Notes under the pieces: generated by a model
Seen by the model: only the letters and a program-made list of their open reading frames with translations
Told to the model about the DNA's origin: nothing
Databases searched by the model: none
Assembly: GCA_003225465.1 (NCBI GenBank)
Contig: QIAH01000346.1
Location: 14,338 to 63,521 of the forward strand
DNA length: 49,184 bases
Direction: 5' to 3'
From: Acidobacteriota bacterium
Lineage (GTDB): Bacteria; Acidobacteriota; Terriglobia; Terriglobales; Acidobacteriaceae
Program-made: the position numbers and the translations under genes
Shown: in pieces, positions 35,693 through 46,037 of the stretch
Numbering within the stretch: the first letter of the stretch is position 1
Layout of the letters: the number at the start of each line of letters is the position of its first letter

Positions 35693-36250
35693 GTGGAACA
35701 AATTGATCCGATTTACTTCGAGCGGTCATACTACGTCGCTCCCGACTCAGGCGCGGAAAAAGGTTACGCACTGCTACTCGAAACAATGAGGAGAGAGGAG
35801 TGTCTTGGGATTGCCCGAATCGGTATGCACCGTCGGGAGCACATGTTGATTCTCCGGCCTTCGGAAGGTTACCTCGTCGCATATACGATGTTCTACGCGA
35901 ACGAAGTACGCCCCGCACCACAACTGGAGTTAACAGCCGAATTCAGCAATAAAGAATTGTCTATGGCGACGGCGCTAATCAAGGGTTATGAGGGAGATTT
36001 CGACCCCAAGCAGTTCAAAGACCTATACCAAGAACGCATAAGCAAAATTATCGAGGCGCAAGTGGACAATCGTATCGAGATGGATCCAGCGCACGCAATC
36101 CCGACGAGTGGTGCTCCAGACCTGATGGAGCAGATTCGCTTGAGCTTGGCTCAGATTGAATCGAAGAAACCTGATGCAAATCCCTCCAAGAAGCCAGGAC
36201 GCAAGGCGCTGACCGTTGTGAAAAAGAAACCGCAAAAAGTACGTGCGTGA
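35693..36250 (+). pseudogene. ku: Ku protein lacking its N-terminal part
   Basis: EQIDPIYFERSYYVAPDSGAEKGYALLLETMRREECLGIARIGMHRREHMLILRPSEGYLVAYTMFYANEVR; Ku proteins have about 100 more residues before this. Confidence 0.75.
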
Positions 36251-36333
36251 GTCTCGGACAATGCCCAAGACCGCGAGAATTCCCAAGCTGGTTTCACTAA
36301 GGTTCTTCAACATAGTCGCGTTTAATTTCGATC

Positions 36334-37305
36334 ATGGCTAGGGATAACTTCAAAGCCCGATTTGTCGAACCTATGCTCCTGCAGCGAAAAGAGCGCCTCC
36401 CCGAGGGTGTCGACTGGCTGTATGAAATCAAACTGGATGGTTATCGTGCTCTCGTAATTAAGAACGACAGTCGGGTCGCGCTACGCTCGCGCAATGACAA
36501 TGATTTCAGCCTGCGTTATCCCACGATCGTCAAGTCTCTCGCCGCCCTGCCGGACGAGACCGTAATCGATGGCGAGGTTGTTGCTTTCGACGAAACGGGC
36601 AAGCCGTCGTTCAACGTCCTTCAGAATTACGGCTCGTCGCCGACGGCGATTTTCTACTACGCATTCGATGTGCTCGTGCTCCGAGGTCGCGATGTGATGA
36701 GCGAGCCGCTCGTCGCACGGCGGGCACTGCTCGAAAACCGCATCCTGCCGAAGCTGCGCGATCCCATCCGATATTCGCGCGAACTTAAGGCTAGTCTGCC
36801 CGACCTTATCGTCTCCGTTAAGGCGCAAGGTTTGGAGGGGCTCGTCGCCAAAAGACGCAGCGGGGTCTACGAACCCGGCCAGCGTTCCGGTAGCTGGCAG
36901 AAAATGCGGGTGAATCAGGGCCAGGAATTCGTAATCGGGGGCTATACACCGAGTGACCGGAATTTTGACGCGCTCATTATCGGATATTACGAGGAAGGGA
37001 AACTCTTTTACGCCGGCCGCACGCGTAATGGCTTCACTCCTCCGCTTCGAGTGGAACTCATGAAACGGCTCCGTCCCCTGCGGACCGAGACCTGCCCATT
37101 CGCCAATCTTCCGGAGAAGAGACCCGGGCGCTGGGGCCAGGGCCTGACCGCCACCAAGATGAAGGAATGCCGTTGGCTCAAGCCCGCGCTCATTGGGCAA
37201 TTTGAATTTGTCGAATGGACCGCCGACCTTCACCTCCGCCACACGCGCTTCATTGCACTGCGCGACGACAAGACGGCCACTGACGTGCAGCGGGAAACGG
37301 CGTAG
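36334..37305 (+). CDS. ATP-dependent DNA ligase (LigD ligase-domain type)
   Basis: WLYEIKLDGYRALV (KxDG), IDGEVVAFD, LEGLVAKRRSGVYEPGQRSGSWQKMRV. Confidence 0.87.
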   Translation: MARDNFKARFVEPMLLQRKERLPEGVDWLYEIKLDGYRALVIKNDSRVALRSRNDNDFSLRYPTIVKSLAALPDETVIDGEVVAFDETGKPSFNVLQNYGSSPTAIFYYAFDVLVLRGRDVMSEPLVARRALLENRILPKLRDPIRYSRELKASLPDLIVSVKAQGLEGLVAKRRSGVYEPGQRSGSWQKMRVNQGQEFVIGGYTPSDRNFDALIIGYYEEGKLFYAGRTRNGFTPPLRVELMKRLRPLRTETCPFANLPEKRPGRWGQGLTATKMKECRWLKPALIGQFEFVEWTADLHLRHTRFIALRDDKTATDVQRETA

Positions 37306-37349
37306 CTGAATTCTCGCGTTACAATGAACAGGCTCTTTGATGCCTGGCT

Positions 37350-37766
37350 ATGAAATTCTGGTCCGTATTTTCAGTCGTGACACTAGCGCTTGTATTCACG
37401 TCGCAAGCCAAGACACTCAGTAACGAAGAGCTGCGCTCGGATTTTCAGTCGGCACTCTCGCTTGCTTCGGAAACAGAACTTTTTATCGGTCAGATCGAGA
37501 AGGGCCGCCTGTTGGCGCAATTCCAGGCAGGCCATGCTGATTATCTGCGCGATGCCGCCATGCGACACGCTAGCAAATTGCGCGAATCCTCCCGAGATTC
37601 CGGTGACAGAAAAATAGTTGCGACTTGTGCCGAGCAACTCGAATCCCTTGCCCGCGAACTGGCGCTGTTAAGCACAATGTCCGGCAATGATGAAGCGCTT
37701 CCTAAAGCTCGAGAGCGGGTCGAAGCGATCAAGAGTTCTATCACCGCGGCAAGAGCCGAGCTATGA
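37350..37766 (+). CDS. periplasmic hypothetical protein
   Basis: Signal peptide MKFWSVFSVVTLALVFTSQA and helical mature part; ATGA overlap with the next gene. Confidence 0.6.
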   Translation: MKFWSVFSVVTLALVFTSQAKTLSNEELRSDFQSALSLASETELFIGQIEKGRLLAQFQAGHADYLRDAAMRHASKLRESSRDSGDRKIVATCAEQLESLARELALLSTMSGNDEALPKARERVEAIKSSITAARAEL

Positions 37767-38998
37767 AGAAACTGCTCGGCGTTACACTCGGGATTATGAC
37801 GGCGCTTGGCGGGTTTGTCGATCTCGGGCAGATCGTGTTCACTACACAGGCAGGCGCTCTTTTCGGGTACAAGCTGCTCTGGACGATTGTCCTTGGCACC
37901 GTCGGCATCATCCTTTATATGGAGATGTGCGGCCGGGTCGCCGTTGTGGCCGGAGAGCCGGTCTTTGCGGTGGTCCGAAGGCGGCTGGGAAATCGCCTGG
38001 GCCTTGCCACGTTGGTAGCGTCGAACCTGCTCAACCTGATTACCTGCGCCGCAGAGATAGGTGGCGTAGCCATTATCCTGCATCTCCTTACCGGATGGCC
38101 GGAACGTGCAGTCCTGATCGGTAGCGGCGTCGCTATCTCGGCCATCATTTATTTATCGAAATTTCAGTGGATCGAGAGGAGTTTCGGCCTTTCGGGCCTG
38201 CTCATGATTGTGTTCGGAGTTGCAGCCGTGGTCCTGCATCCAGACTGGCGGGAGGTCCTCAGCGGATTGAATCCTATCGCTGAAATGTCCGGCAAGAAGC
38301 AGGTACTTCTATATGCCTACTTCGCCGTCGGGATTTTCAGCGCCATGCTGATGGAGTATGAAGTCCACTTCTACTCCTCGGGTGCGATCGAGGAAGAGTG
38401 GAAGCCCAAGGATCTCGGCGAGAATTTCATGGTCGCGGCGCTGGGCTCAATTTTGGGATCGTTCCTGACCATCGCCCTGATGGTACTCGGCGCTCTTCTC
38501 TTTCTGCCGCACCAAATCTTCCCGGCCTTGCTGAGCACTTCCATTATGGCGGGCGCCTTTCCGTTCGCCGGCAAGGCCCTGACAGTAGCGATGTTTGGCG
38601 CCCTCGCCTGCATCGGCGGCGCGGCGGTCGAGACCGCCTTGTCAGGCGCGTACAACATCTGCCAGTTCTACAATCTCGGATGGGGCAAGAATCACCGCGC
38701 AAAAGACGTTCCGGTCTTCAGTGTCGGCTGGCTGGGGATGCTCGCTCTGGCGCTCGTCATAGCTGTGACCGGCGTGCGGCCGCTTACCCTCGTGAACATC
38801 TCGATCATCTTTGGCATGGTGGTGATGCCCCTCACCTACTATCCAATCCTCCGAACGGCAGCCGCCAGGAACGTTATGGGCAAGCACGTCAATGGCCGTA
38901 TCGTGACTTTCCTGGGCGTCGTTTTTCTTACGCTGATCACCGCGGCCGCCGTTGCCGCTATTCCTCTGATGATCCTGACGCACGGTGGACAACCGTAG
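37763..38998 (+). CDS. Nramp-like metal ion transporter
   Basis: ~11 TM segments; GIMTALGGFVDLGQIVFTTQAGALFGYKLLWTIVLGTVGIILYMEMCGRVAVVAG. Confidence 0.7.
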   Translation: MKKLLGVTLGIMTALGGFVDLGQIVFTTQAGALFGYKLLWTIVLGTVGIILYMEMCGRVAVVAGEPVFAVVRRRLGNRLGLATLVASNLLNLITCAAEIGGVAIILHLLTGWPERAVLIGSGVAISAIIYLSKFQWIERSFGLSGLLMIVFGVAAVVLHPDWREVLSGLNPIAEMSGKKQVLLYAYFAVGIFSAMLMEYEVHFYSSGAIEEEWKPKDLGENFMVAALGSILGSFLTIALMVLGALLFLPHQIFPALLSTSIMAGAFPFAGKALTVAMFGALACIGGAAVETALSGAYNICQFYNLGWGKNHRAKDVPVFSVGWLGMLALALVIAVTGVRPLTLVNISIIFGMVVMPLTYYPILRTAAARNVMGKHVNGRIVTFLGVVFLTLITAAAVAAIPLMILTHGGQP

Positions 38999-39471
38999 GC
39001 GAACGCAAGTGTCTCTTGCGGTCGGTTCGAGAAGTTGGTACAGTCCAGAATCCACACAGGACTTTGCCCGACCAGCATTTCGCCCGATGGCATTCCGATT
39101 CGTCCTTCCCCCGTCGAGTGCGGACGGCACACTCCTAGCGCACCTTCTGGTACTTGTCGGCCAGACGCTATGCGCATTGGAACTGAAAAACGGCGGTACG
39201 ACGTGACCACTCTGACATCCGGAGCAAATAAGCGGAGCGCCGGACTATTCCACTACAAATTTGAACCCTCGGCCGATCAGCTTTTCTCCGTTGTCGATAT
39301 TCTTCGTTATGCTGCCACAGGAAACCTAGGGCCTCTTGCAAAGTCCGAATACAAATGAGCATTAAACCATGGCACTCATGCACACCAGAGCGGGAGCGTT
39401 CCGGCACAGCAAAAATTGAAGCAACCAACGCTGGGCGGACGATTTTCATCTATAAGGCAGGAGGGTTTGGT

Positions 39472-39648
39472 ATGTGCGACGATAAAAGCAAAACGGGAGC
39501 GCCCGATCGCGACCGAATCAATGTGAACGAGGATTACGAATTGCGGGGCTGGTCGAAAAAGCTTGGTGTCACACCCGAGCAGCTCAAGAAGGCGGTGCAA
39601 AATGTGGGGACGTCGGCCGACGCCGTCAGAAAACATCTGGGCAAGTAA
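39472..39648 (+). CDS. DUF3606 family protein
   Basis: GAPDRDRINVNEDYELRGWSKKLGVTPEQLKKAVQNVGTSADAVRKHLGK. Confidence 0.75.
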   Translation: MCDDKSKTGAPDRDRINVNEDYELRGWSKKLGVTPEQLKKAVQNVGTSADAVRKHLGK

Positions 39649-39707
39649 ATTTAGAAATAGTCCAAGGTCAGTTCCTTTACGTCACAGAATTCCAAAGGAG
39701 ATGGAAT

Positions 39708-39869
39708 ATGCCTGGCAAGGCGCACAGTGGACATGTGAAAGACAGAGATAAATATGAAGCCCTGAAACGCAAGGGCATGAGCAAGACGCGAGCTGCCAAA
39801 ATTGCCAATTCCGGTAAGGCCGGCTCAAAGAGAGGCGGGCGCCATAGCCATAAGAAATCGAGTCACTAA
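39708..39869 (+). CDS. small basic protein (53 aa)
   Basis: MPGKAHSGHVKDRDKYEALKRKGMSKTRAAKIANSGKAGSKRGGRHSHKKSSH*; AAAGGAG upstream; missed by the ORF track. Confidence 0.55.
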   Translation: MPGKAHSGHVKDRDKYEALKRKGMSKTRAAKIANSGKAGSKRGGRHSHKKSSH

Positions 39870-40418
39870 TCCCTTGTCGCCTGTGAAGGCGAAACGCGAT
39901 CATCTCCGAACTGCGTTATTAAGTGCGGCTGGGGAGCTTGCGGAGATCCGTGTCCCGTGCCGCGGCTGTGCTGCGTTACCAGAATCTGCCCCGATGCCAT
40001 TTGTATCAAACGACGTCCGCCGACACCATTTGATATCAATAAGTTACATCTCAGTGTCGCCGTGTCACCGGCCCGGCGCAAACGGAATCAGGCTTCCGCA
40101 CTGCCTTTGGCCATCGGTAGTTCTCTCCTGTACGTGCACACTCAGCGACATAATTTTATTGCTCGTTTGTTTAGAACGCCTGCCCGTCAGTACGACGCCG
40201 CACGTTCCAGTCCCGGTTTGCTCCGACCATTTGAATGCTCCCGCCCATGGCCCAAGCCCGGTTAAAGATCCCGCAGCGACGCCGTAAGATCTTGGGCTCG
40301 CTGCCAACCCAGCAGGTCTCATTTTCCTGATCTGCGTGAACGATTTCCCTTAACTAAGCCCCAAAATGTGGAGATCCTCCGCTCCTCTTTTAGCTCGCTT
40401 GAGATAAAAAAGAACGAG

Positions 40419-41432
40419 TCAGGGGACCTGATTGTTCTCTTGCGCCGCCTGTTCGTTCAATGTTGTGATCCAGGATGGCGACGCACTCGAGGAACTTTGC
40501 TTGCCGGTGCGAACATCGCTGCCAATCCCACCGGGCGGAGGCAATAGTACATTCATCAAACCGAGCACATCAGTCGTGGTTCCGGGCAACAAGCCGTGGA
40601 ATTTGACGGCAACCTTGGCAGGTAGGGACAGAACTATCTCGGCTTCGCCCCGGACGCAAGCATTTACGATTCGGCGAGCGGCACGCTTCGCACTCATGGA
40701 AATCACCGGCAGGGCGTCGCTAATACTGAACCAAGCATATTCGGCTTCGTTGTTGCTCTTGAACGAGGCGTTTCTTGGACTGCCAGTGCGCATGAGACCG
40801 GGACATACCGTGGTCACATAAATGTTGTCTTTAACGAGTTCGGAGCGCATGCCTTCCGAAAACCCAGTCAAGGCAAATTTCCCTACGCAGTAGGGAACGA
40901 GATGCGGAACTCCAATTTTGCCGCCAATCGAGGATATATTGACGATGCGGCCGCGCCGTCGTCTTTGAAATGATGGCAAAACGGCCATACTGGCAAAATA
41001 CGGGCCCCAGAAGTGTGTGTTGATCGAGTTGCGATAGTCATCAATGGTCATCGTCTCAACTGGGCCAACGCAAATGGTTCCGGCGTTGTTTACGAGAATG
41101 TCCAGAGAGCCAAAATGTTGCTCGATTTTATGAACCGCCAGCTCAACCTCTTCGCGCATCGTCATATCTGCTTCGAGGGTGAGTACCTGGTCGGTGATCG
41201 TGAGTAGTTGGGTTTCGGCCCGGTGCAGCTCGCTTCGATCTCGCGCCGAGATTGCGATCTTTGCCCCCCGCAGCGCAAATTCCTGAGCCAGCAGCAAACC
41301 AAGCCCTCGCGAGCCTCCAGTCACAAACACAGTTTTGCCGCGTATCGAGATTGGCTTTCGCCGCCCGAGCAACATCGATGCCGCCATACCCAGTACGATT
41401 CCAGCACTCACAGTGAGGTTGCGATGCACCAT
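40419..41432 (-). CDS. SDR family oxidoreductase
   Basis: KTVFVTGGSRGLGLLLAQEFALRGA, DILVNNAGT, Y-x3-K (YCVGK). Confidence 0.9.
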   Translation of the reverse strand: MVHRNLTVSAGIVLGMAASMLLGRRKPISIRGKTVFVTGGSRGLGLLLAQEFALRGAKIAISARDRSELHRAETQLLTITDQVLTLEADMTMREEVELAVHKIEQHFGSLDILVNNAGTICVGPVETMTIDDYRNSINTHFWGPYFASMAVLPSFQRRRRGRIVNISSIGGKIGVPHLVPYCVGKFALTGFSEGMRSELVKDNIYVTTVCPGLMRTGSPRNASFKSNNEAEYAWFSISDALPVISMSAKRAARRIVNACVRGEAEIVLSLPAKVAVKFHGLLPGTTTDVLGLMNVLLPPPGGIGSDVRTGKQSSSSASPSWITTLNEQAAQENNQVP

Positions 41433-41682
41433 AAATCAGACCGTAGGCTTTCCAGATCTTGACTGCAGCTTGGATGTCAGTGGGCTACGAGCGGTTGTTT
41501 GTTTTGAGTTCGTGGAAAGTTCGAGATCTAAACGCTCCGTCGCAGCCCTTACCGAATGACTCTTCAAACCGAAAGATTGTTGTTGGCAGCGTATGGGAGG
41601 GCGATGGTTTTTTGGAAGCTGCCTTCAGGAGTGGAAGGTGCATCAAATATTGGCCGAACCGGAATCAATGGAGTGTGGAAAC

Positions 41683-41853
41683 ATGGCTTCAACCAAACAA
41701 AAGAGCGCAGCAAAGAAGAACATTAGGAAAGCGGCGTCTGCCGCAAAAAGAAAGCGCACAATCGCACATTTGCCAAAATCCGTACGGACCGCACTGGGGA
41801 AGAAAGCCTCGTCGGTCGCTAAAAAGAGTAGGAAGTCCCGCAGCAGAGGCTGA
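41683..41853 (+). CDS. small Lys/Arg/Ala-rich basic protein
   Basis: MASTKQKSAAKKNIRKAASAAKRKRTIAHLPKSVRTALGKKASSVAKKSRKSRSRG. Confidence 0.55.
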   Translation: MASTKQKSAAKKNIRKAASAAKRKRTIAHLPKSVRTALGKKASSVAKKSRKSRSRG

Positions 41854-41869
41854 GAAGATTGCGCTGCTC

Positions 41870-42634
41870 ATGAAGTGTGACATTCGCATCGGCACATCCG
41901 GGTATCACTACAAGCATTGGCGAGGGTCTTTTTATCCGAATAAGATATCTTCTGACGAGATGCTTGACTTTTACTCGCAACAGTTCGACACCGTTGAGTT
42001 GAACAACAGCTTCTATCGTCTCCCTACAGAGGCCGCCTTCGACAATTGGCGACAATCGACTCCGCCGGATTTTGTTTTTGCGGTGAAAGCCAGCCGCTTT
42101 TTGACCCACCAGAAAAAGCTGAAGGATCCAGAGAATGCATTGGAAAACCTTCTTCCGCGAGCCTCTCGGCTTTCTGCCAAGCTGGGACCGATTCTTTTTC
42201 AGCTTCCGCCGAAATGGCAGGTAAATCCAGGACGCCTCGAGGCTTTGCTTGAGGCTTTGCCCCGCGATCTCCGATACACCTTCGAATTTCGGGATTTGAC
42301 TTGGATTCGCCCTGAGATCACCAAGCTACTTGCAAGATTCGGCGCTGCGTTCTGCATATACGAACTCGCGGGCTACCATTCTCCTCTGACCGTTACCGCC
42401 GACTTTGCATATGTGCGTTTGCATGGACCCGGCCTGGGAAAATATCAGGAGTCGTACAGCACCGATCGCCTGCGCCGCTGGGCCAAACAGGTCGAGGAAT
42501 GGGCGAAGTGCCTGGCTTCAATCTACATCTATTTCGACAACGATCAAGCGGGCTATGCCGCTCGGAATGCCTTAGAAGTCAAGCGACTGATAAACGGAAC
42601 AGACAGCCGCATAGAGAAGACATATGCCGCTTGA
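41870..42634 (+). CDS. DUF72 domain protein
   Basis: IRIGTSGYHYKHWRGSFYPNKISSDEMLDFYSQQFDTVELNNSFYRLP; RLHGPG; IYIYFDND. Confidence 0.92.
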   Translation: MKCDIRIGTSGYHYKHWRGSFYPNKISSDEMLDFYSQQFDTVELNNSFYRLPTEAAFDNWRQSTPPDFVFAVKASRFLTHQKKLKDPENALENLLPRASRLSAKLGPILFQLPPKWQVNPGRLEALLEALPRDLRYTFEFRDLTWIRPEITKLLARFGAAFCIYELAGYHSPLTVTADFAYVRLHGPGLGKYQESYSTDRLRRWAKQVEEWAKCLASIYIYFDNDQAGYAARNALEVKRLINGTDSRIEKTYAA

Positions 42635-43253
42635 TCGTAGGCGTAGCTTACGGAAGGGCCATGACGATTTGCATGGCAATGCTCCGGATCAGTCGCAAGC
42701 CGTGTTGCTGCTAATCGACGTCATCAATGATCTCAGCTTTCCTGATAACCAGGATCTGGTCCGCCGTTCCGTAGCGCTTGCCAAGTCGATCGCCAAACTG
42801 AAGAAGCGGTGCAAGAAGTCGGGTATCCCAGCAATCTACGTCAACGACAATCGGGGTCGATGGCGTTCCGATCTCTCCGCAGTGTTGCGTCATTGCTTGG
42901 ACACGCGCTCTCCTGGCCGCGAAATGACGAGGATGCTTGTTCCTGAAGCGGACGACTACATTGTCTTCAAGCCTAAACATTCCCCGTTCTATGCAACGCC
43001 GTTGCAGACGATACTCGATTCCATCGGTGCTCGGGTTGCGATCATCGCCGGCGTAACGACGAATGCGTGCGTCCTGATTGCCGCTGGAGATCTTCACGTC
43101 CGGGATTTCAGATTGTTCGTCCCGGCCGACTGTGTGGCTGCCCTCACAGAGCGCGAACACCGGCGTTCACTCGACGTCATGAAGGATAGCTTCGGTGCCA
43201 ATACCACTTCTTCGTCGCGGCTCAATTTGGCACGACTCAGAAAACAACCATAG
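42624..43253 (+). CDS. isochorismatase-like cysteine hydrolase
   Basis: AVLLLIDVINDLSFPD, KHSPFYATPLQTILDSIGARVAIIAGVTTNACVLIAAGDLHVRDF. Confidence 0.87.
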   Translation: MPLDRRRSLRKGHDDLHGNAPDQSQAVLLLIDVINDLSFPDNQDLVRRSVALAKSIAKLKKRCKKSGIPAIYVNDNRGRWRSDLSAVLRHCLDTRSPGREMTRMLVPEADDYIVFKPKHSPFYATPLQTILDSIGARVAIIAGVTTNACVLIAAGDLHVRDFRLFVPADCVAALTEREHRRSLDVMKDSFGANTTSSSRLNLARLRKQP

Positions 43254-43294
43254 GCTGTTTTGCGAGGCTTTGCTAGTCTTCATCCAGCCAATGT

Positions 43295-43825
43295 CTACTC
43301 TTCGTACTCATCGGATCCCAGCACCCAAATGAACGACTGAATGTCGATGAGATCTCGAGGGCGAAGGTCGCGGAGATCGCGTCTGATCTCTTCGGCAAAA
43401 GCGAGAAAACTGGAATATGTCTCCCATGACGGTCCGGATCGGTAGAAAAAATCGAAGCCGTATCCTCTGGCAGCCAGGCGAGTCACGGTAGGTTTCAAAA
43501 AGATCTGAGTGTCCGGTTGAGCAATGAACCCGAGCACGGTCGCTAAAGGCCAGGTAAGCACGCGGCTCTGTTTGCGCGGTAGTCCGGCGACAACTTCGCA
43601 CCAGCGGGTGAATTTAGTTTGCAGGTTTCCGCGGCCGTGCAGAAAAGCGTACAGACCTTCAGCAAAAGCTTGCGCTGCGCGCTCGGACTTCAGGGCGTCG
43701 CGAATTGCCATCTTTTCGAAAGAGAAAAGCAGATTTGTGCGCGATTCAATCTTGACAGCCTCCACTCCTATCTCAAGAAACTTTCCTTGGGACAGCTTCT
43801 CTCGCAGAAGAGTTTGGTCGCTCAT
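43295..43825 (-). CDS. hypothetical protein
   Basis: MSDQTLLREKLSQGKFLEIGVEAVKIESRTNLLFSFEKMAIRDALKSERAAQAFAEGLYAFLHG... Confidence 0.62.
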   Translation of the reverse strand: MSDQTLLREKLSQGKFLEIGVEAVKIESRTNLLFSFEKMAIRDALKSERAAQAFAEGLYAFLHGRGNLQTKFTRWCEVVAGLPRKQSRVLTWPLATVLGFIAQPDTQIFLKPTVTRLAARGYGFDFFYRSGPSWETYSSFLAFAEEIRRDLRDLRPRDLIDIQSFIWVLGSDEYEE

Positions 43826-43909
43826 TTCTTTTCGGCTGCGAAGCTCTGCCTTCGCCTGGTCGCCCAAACTTCATCCATACAAGACCCGAATCCACGCCAG
43901 CACCGGATC

Positions 43910-44692
43910 TTATCGGTGCGGGCCGGTGGGGTGAGTCTGGATTAACTTGTTGATTATCTCTTCACTCGGGTTACCGCCCTTGCACGTTGGATGTCCGAAG
44001 CCACTGCTACTAACGCCATTCTGGATATCGAAGATGAGGTTGTCACTCGGACCAGGAGCCACCCCCATTGGCACTGCGTGCAATTCCAGGGCTTGCCGGG
44101 TCTTCCAGGCGATTACGTGGTCGGCGCACGATGTGTCTCCGCTCACTCCCAGGCCTCCGACAATTTTTCCATTTTTGTCGTACAAGGCTAGCCCCCCGCC
44201 AAAGACGATGACCCCTCCAACCGGCTTTCCTACCAGCGGGTCATCGGGCTGACCGAACTTTTCCGGATCACCGGCGAACGCGGAATTCGGATTCGGTCCA
44301 CTTACGATGCTGTACAGGGAGTTGCCCGGCTGAGCAGCGGAATAGATATTGCCACTCGAAAGAGCAAAATTGTCGGTGCTGAAGGCGTTTGCCGTATTCG
44401 CCTTTTCCGCAGAGACGAGGCGACTTCCCGGCCATTCCGCTCCTCGATTCGGGCCAGTGAACACAACGGCGCAAACGATGCCATCGCGATTCACTACCGC
44501 GCCCCATTCCTGATTCCCGAGTCCGCCGTTCGCTCCTTTGCCCTCTTTAACAGCGCTTGTTAATGCTGCCTTAAGCTTGTTGTAGTCCGGAACCTTCGAA
44601 CAATCTTGCGGGTTCTGAGCAAAGGAAGAAAATGAAAAAGCTACGGATGCTAGCAAAGCAACGGCTGTACGCGAGGATATTAAGAATTGCAT
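43910..44692 (-). CDS. exported GlcG/HbpS-type heme-binding-like protein
   Basis: Signal peptide; GGVIVFGGGLALYDKNGKIVGGLGVSGDTSCADHVIAWKTRQAL. Confidence 0.8.
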   Translation of the reverse strand: MQFLISSRTAVALLASVAFSFSSFAQNPQDCSKVPDYNKLKAALTSAVKEGKGANGGLGNQEWGAVVNRDGIVCAVVFTGPNRGAEWPGSRLVSAEKANTANAFSTDNFALSSGNIYSAAQPGNSLYSIVSGPNPNSAFAGDPEKFGQPDDPLVGKPVGGVIVFGGGLALYDKNGKIVGGLGVSGDTSCADHVIAWKTRQALELHAVPMGVAPGPSDNLIFDIQNGVSSSGFGHPTCKGGNPSEEIINKLIQTHPTGPHR

Positions 44693-44711
44693 ATCAATCT
44701 CCTGTTGCGCT

Positions 44712-45098
44712 TCATCTTAGGGTGTACAAATAAGCCGCGATGTCGCGGCTGTCCTGCTCGGTGACTCCCATTTCTGGCATTGCGGTATGGGGCTCTACTC
44801 GTCGGGGATGCTGAATCCACAACATGAGATTGTCGGGCGTATTCGGAAGTTCACCAGCGATGTAATAGCGTTGCGCAAGGCCGTCGAGGCGCGGGCCGAT
44901 CAGACCTCGGGCGCCGGGCACGCCGGAAATTTCGTGGCAGGCACTGCACCCATATTTGCGAATTTCGGTTCGACCCATGCGAGCATCGCCGCCGCCGGTT
45001 AATGTCGCAGCATATTGCACCTTGCGGTGCGACAGCGACTCACAGCCAGTAGTCAGCAGCGTGAGAACAGCCGAAGCCAAGAATAGCGTCGTTTTCAC
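44712..45098 (-). CDS. c-type cytochrome lipoprotein
   Basis: Lipobox LLTTGCE; CSACHEISG; AMPEMGVTEQDSRDIAAYLYTLR. Confidence 0.83.
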   Translation of the reverse strand: MKTTLFLASAVLTLLTTGCESLSHRKVQYAATLTGGGDARMGRTEIRKYGCSACHEISGVPGARGLIGPRLDGLAQRYYIAGELPNTPDNLMLWIQHPRRVEPHTAMPEMGVTEQDSRDIAAYLYTLR

Positions 45099-46033
45099 TT
45101 GAGGCCTCTCTCAGATAAGCGACCCAGTTCCGCCATCCGTGTGTATTGCCATCGAGTCTGCGATTCGTTCATCCATTTCACGAGCAAGAAGAGAGCGACA
45201 ATCAGCAGTAGGGTCCCCGCCGGAATCCACATGATCAATCCACCAAGTTGTTGGTCCTCCAGAGCGGTGAGACCCCAAGCGGGAGCGGTTGTGATGTAGG
45301 ACGAGTACCAAGGTCGAGGCGCAAAGGTCAGAAGAGCTCCGAGGACGCTTGTATGCAGAATTGTGGTGAAGACATAGGCCAATCCTCCGCCGTAACCGAT
45401 GGTCGAAATGCGATTCGCTAATGGCCACCAAAAAATGATTGCTGTGACCAGGAACGTCGTGTGTTGTGCCGCGTGAATCCAGTTGCTGCGCAGGGTTTGG
45501 TCGAAAAGCCACGGGATGTGCCAAGTCCACAGCGCCAACGCCGACAGTAACCATGCCGAGACTGGGGCGGAAAAAGAGGCCCATAGTGTCCTGACAGCTT
45601 TTTCGCGAGCCAAGGTTGCCGCCCGGTCTCGCCATGATGGGGCCAGCGCCCAAAGAAAGGCAACGAGAGGCTGTCCGAGTACGAGTAGCGGGGCCGAGAT
45701 CAGCATCAGAATCTCGTGCTGCGTCATGTGCACCCAAAAAAGCTGCTCGCCGAGTTCGTGGAGTGGAGAATCCAGTGCAATGACCAGCGAAATCCAACCG
45801 AGGACAAACCAGAGTATCCGCCAAAGGAGCGATCGTCGATGGGCGGTCCGCCGTCGCATCCTGGTTACACCGATGCCGTAAAGAGTTGCCGTTAGCACCA
45901 AGGAAATGACGATGAAAGGCGGCCACGTCCAGTCGTTTGCCAGCGAACGACCAGTTGTTTCTAGAGCCCAAGAGGGTGTCGCCGAGAGGAGCGCTACTGC
46001 CGCCACCGCTGCGACTTGGCTACGCTTCAGTGT
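45095..46033 (-). CDS. ctaG: cytochrome c oxidase assembly protein, CtaG/caa3-type
   Basis: DSPLHELGEQLFWVHMTQHEILMLISAPLLVLGQP; multiple TM segments. Confidence 0.85.
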   Translation of the reverse strand, partial: TLKRSQVAAVAAVALLSATPSWALETTGRSLANDWTWPPFIVISLVLTATLYGIGVTRMRRRTAHRRSLLWRILWFVLGWISLVIALDSPLHELGEQLFWVHMTQHEILMLISAPLLVLGQPLVAFLWALAPSWRDRAATLAREKAVRTLWASFSAPVSAWLLSALALWTWHIPWLFDQTLRSNWIHAAQHTTFLVTAIIFWWPLANRISTIGYGGGLAYVFTTILHTSVLGALLTFAPRPWYSSYITTAPAWGLTALEDQQLGGLIMWIPAGTLLLIVALFLLVKWMNESQTRWQYTRMAELGRLSERGLK

Positions 46034-46037
46034 CATT

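Noticed and set aside
38398-39138. 246-aa ORF overlapping the Nramp-like gene
   Set aside because: Arg/His-rich out-of-frame translation of the transporter gene.
40020-40045. TTGATATCAA palindrome in the 39.9-40.4 kb intergenic region as an operator
   Set aside because: A single 10-bp AT-rich palindrome with no second site or nearby regulated promoter is weak evidence.
41459-42634. N-terminally extended 391-aa DUF72 ORF
   Set aside because: The extension overlaps the small basic protein gene in another frame; ATG at 41870 begins exactly at the DUF72 motif.
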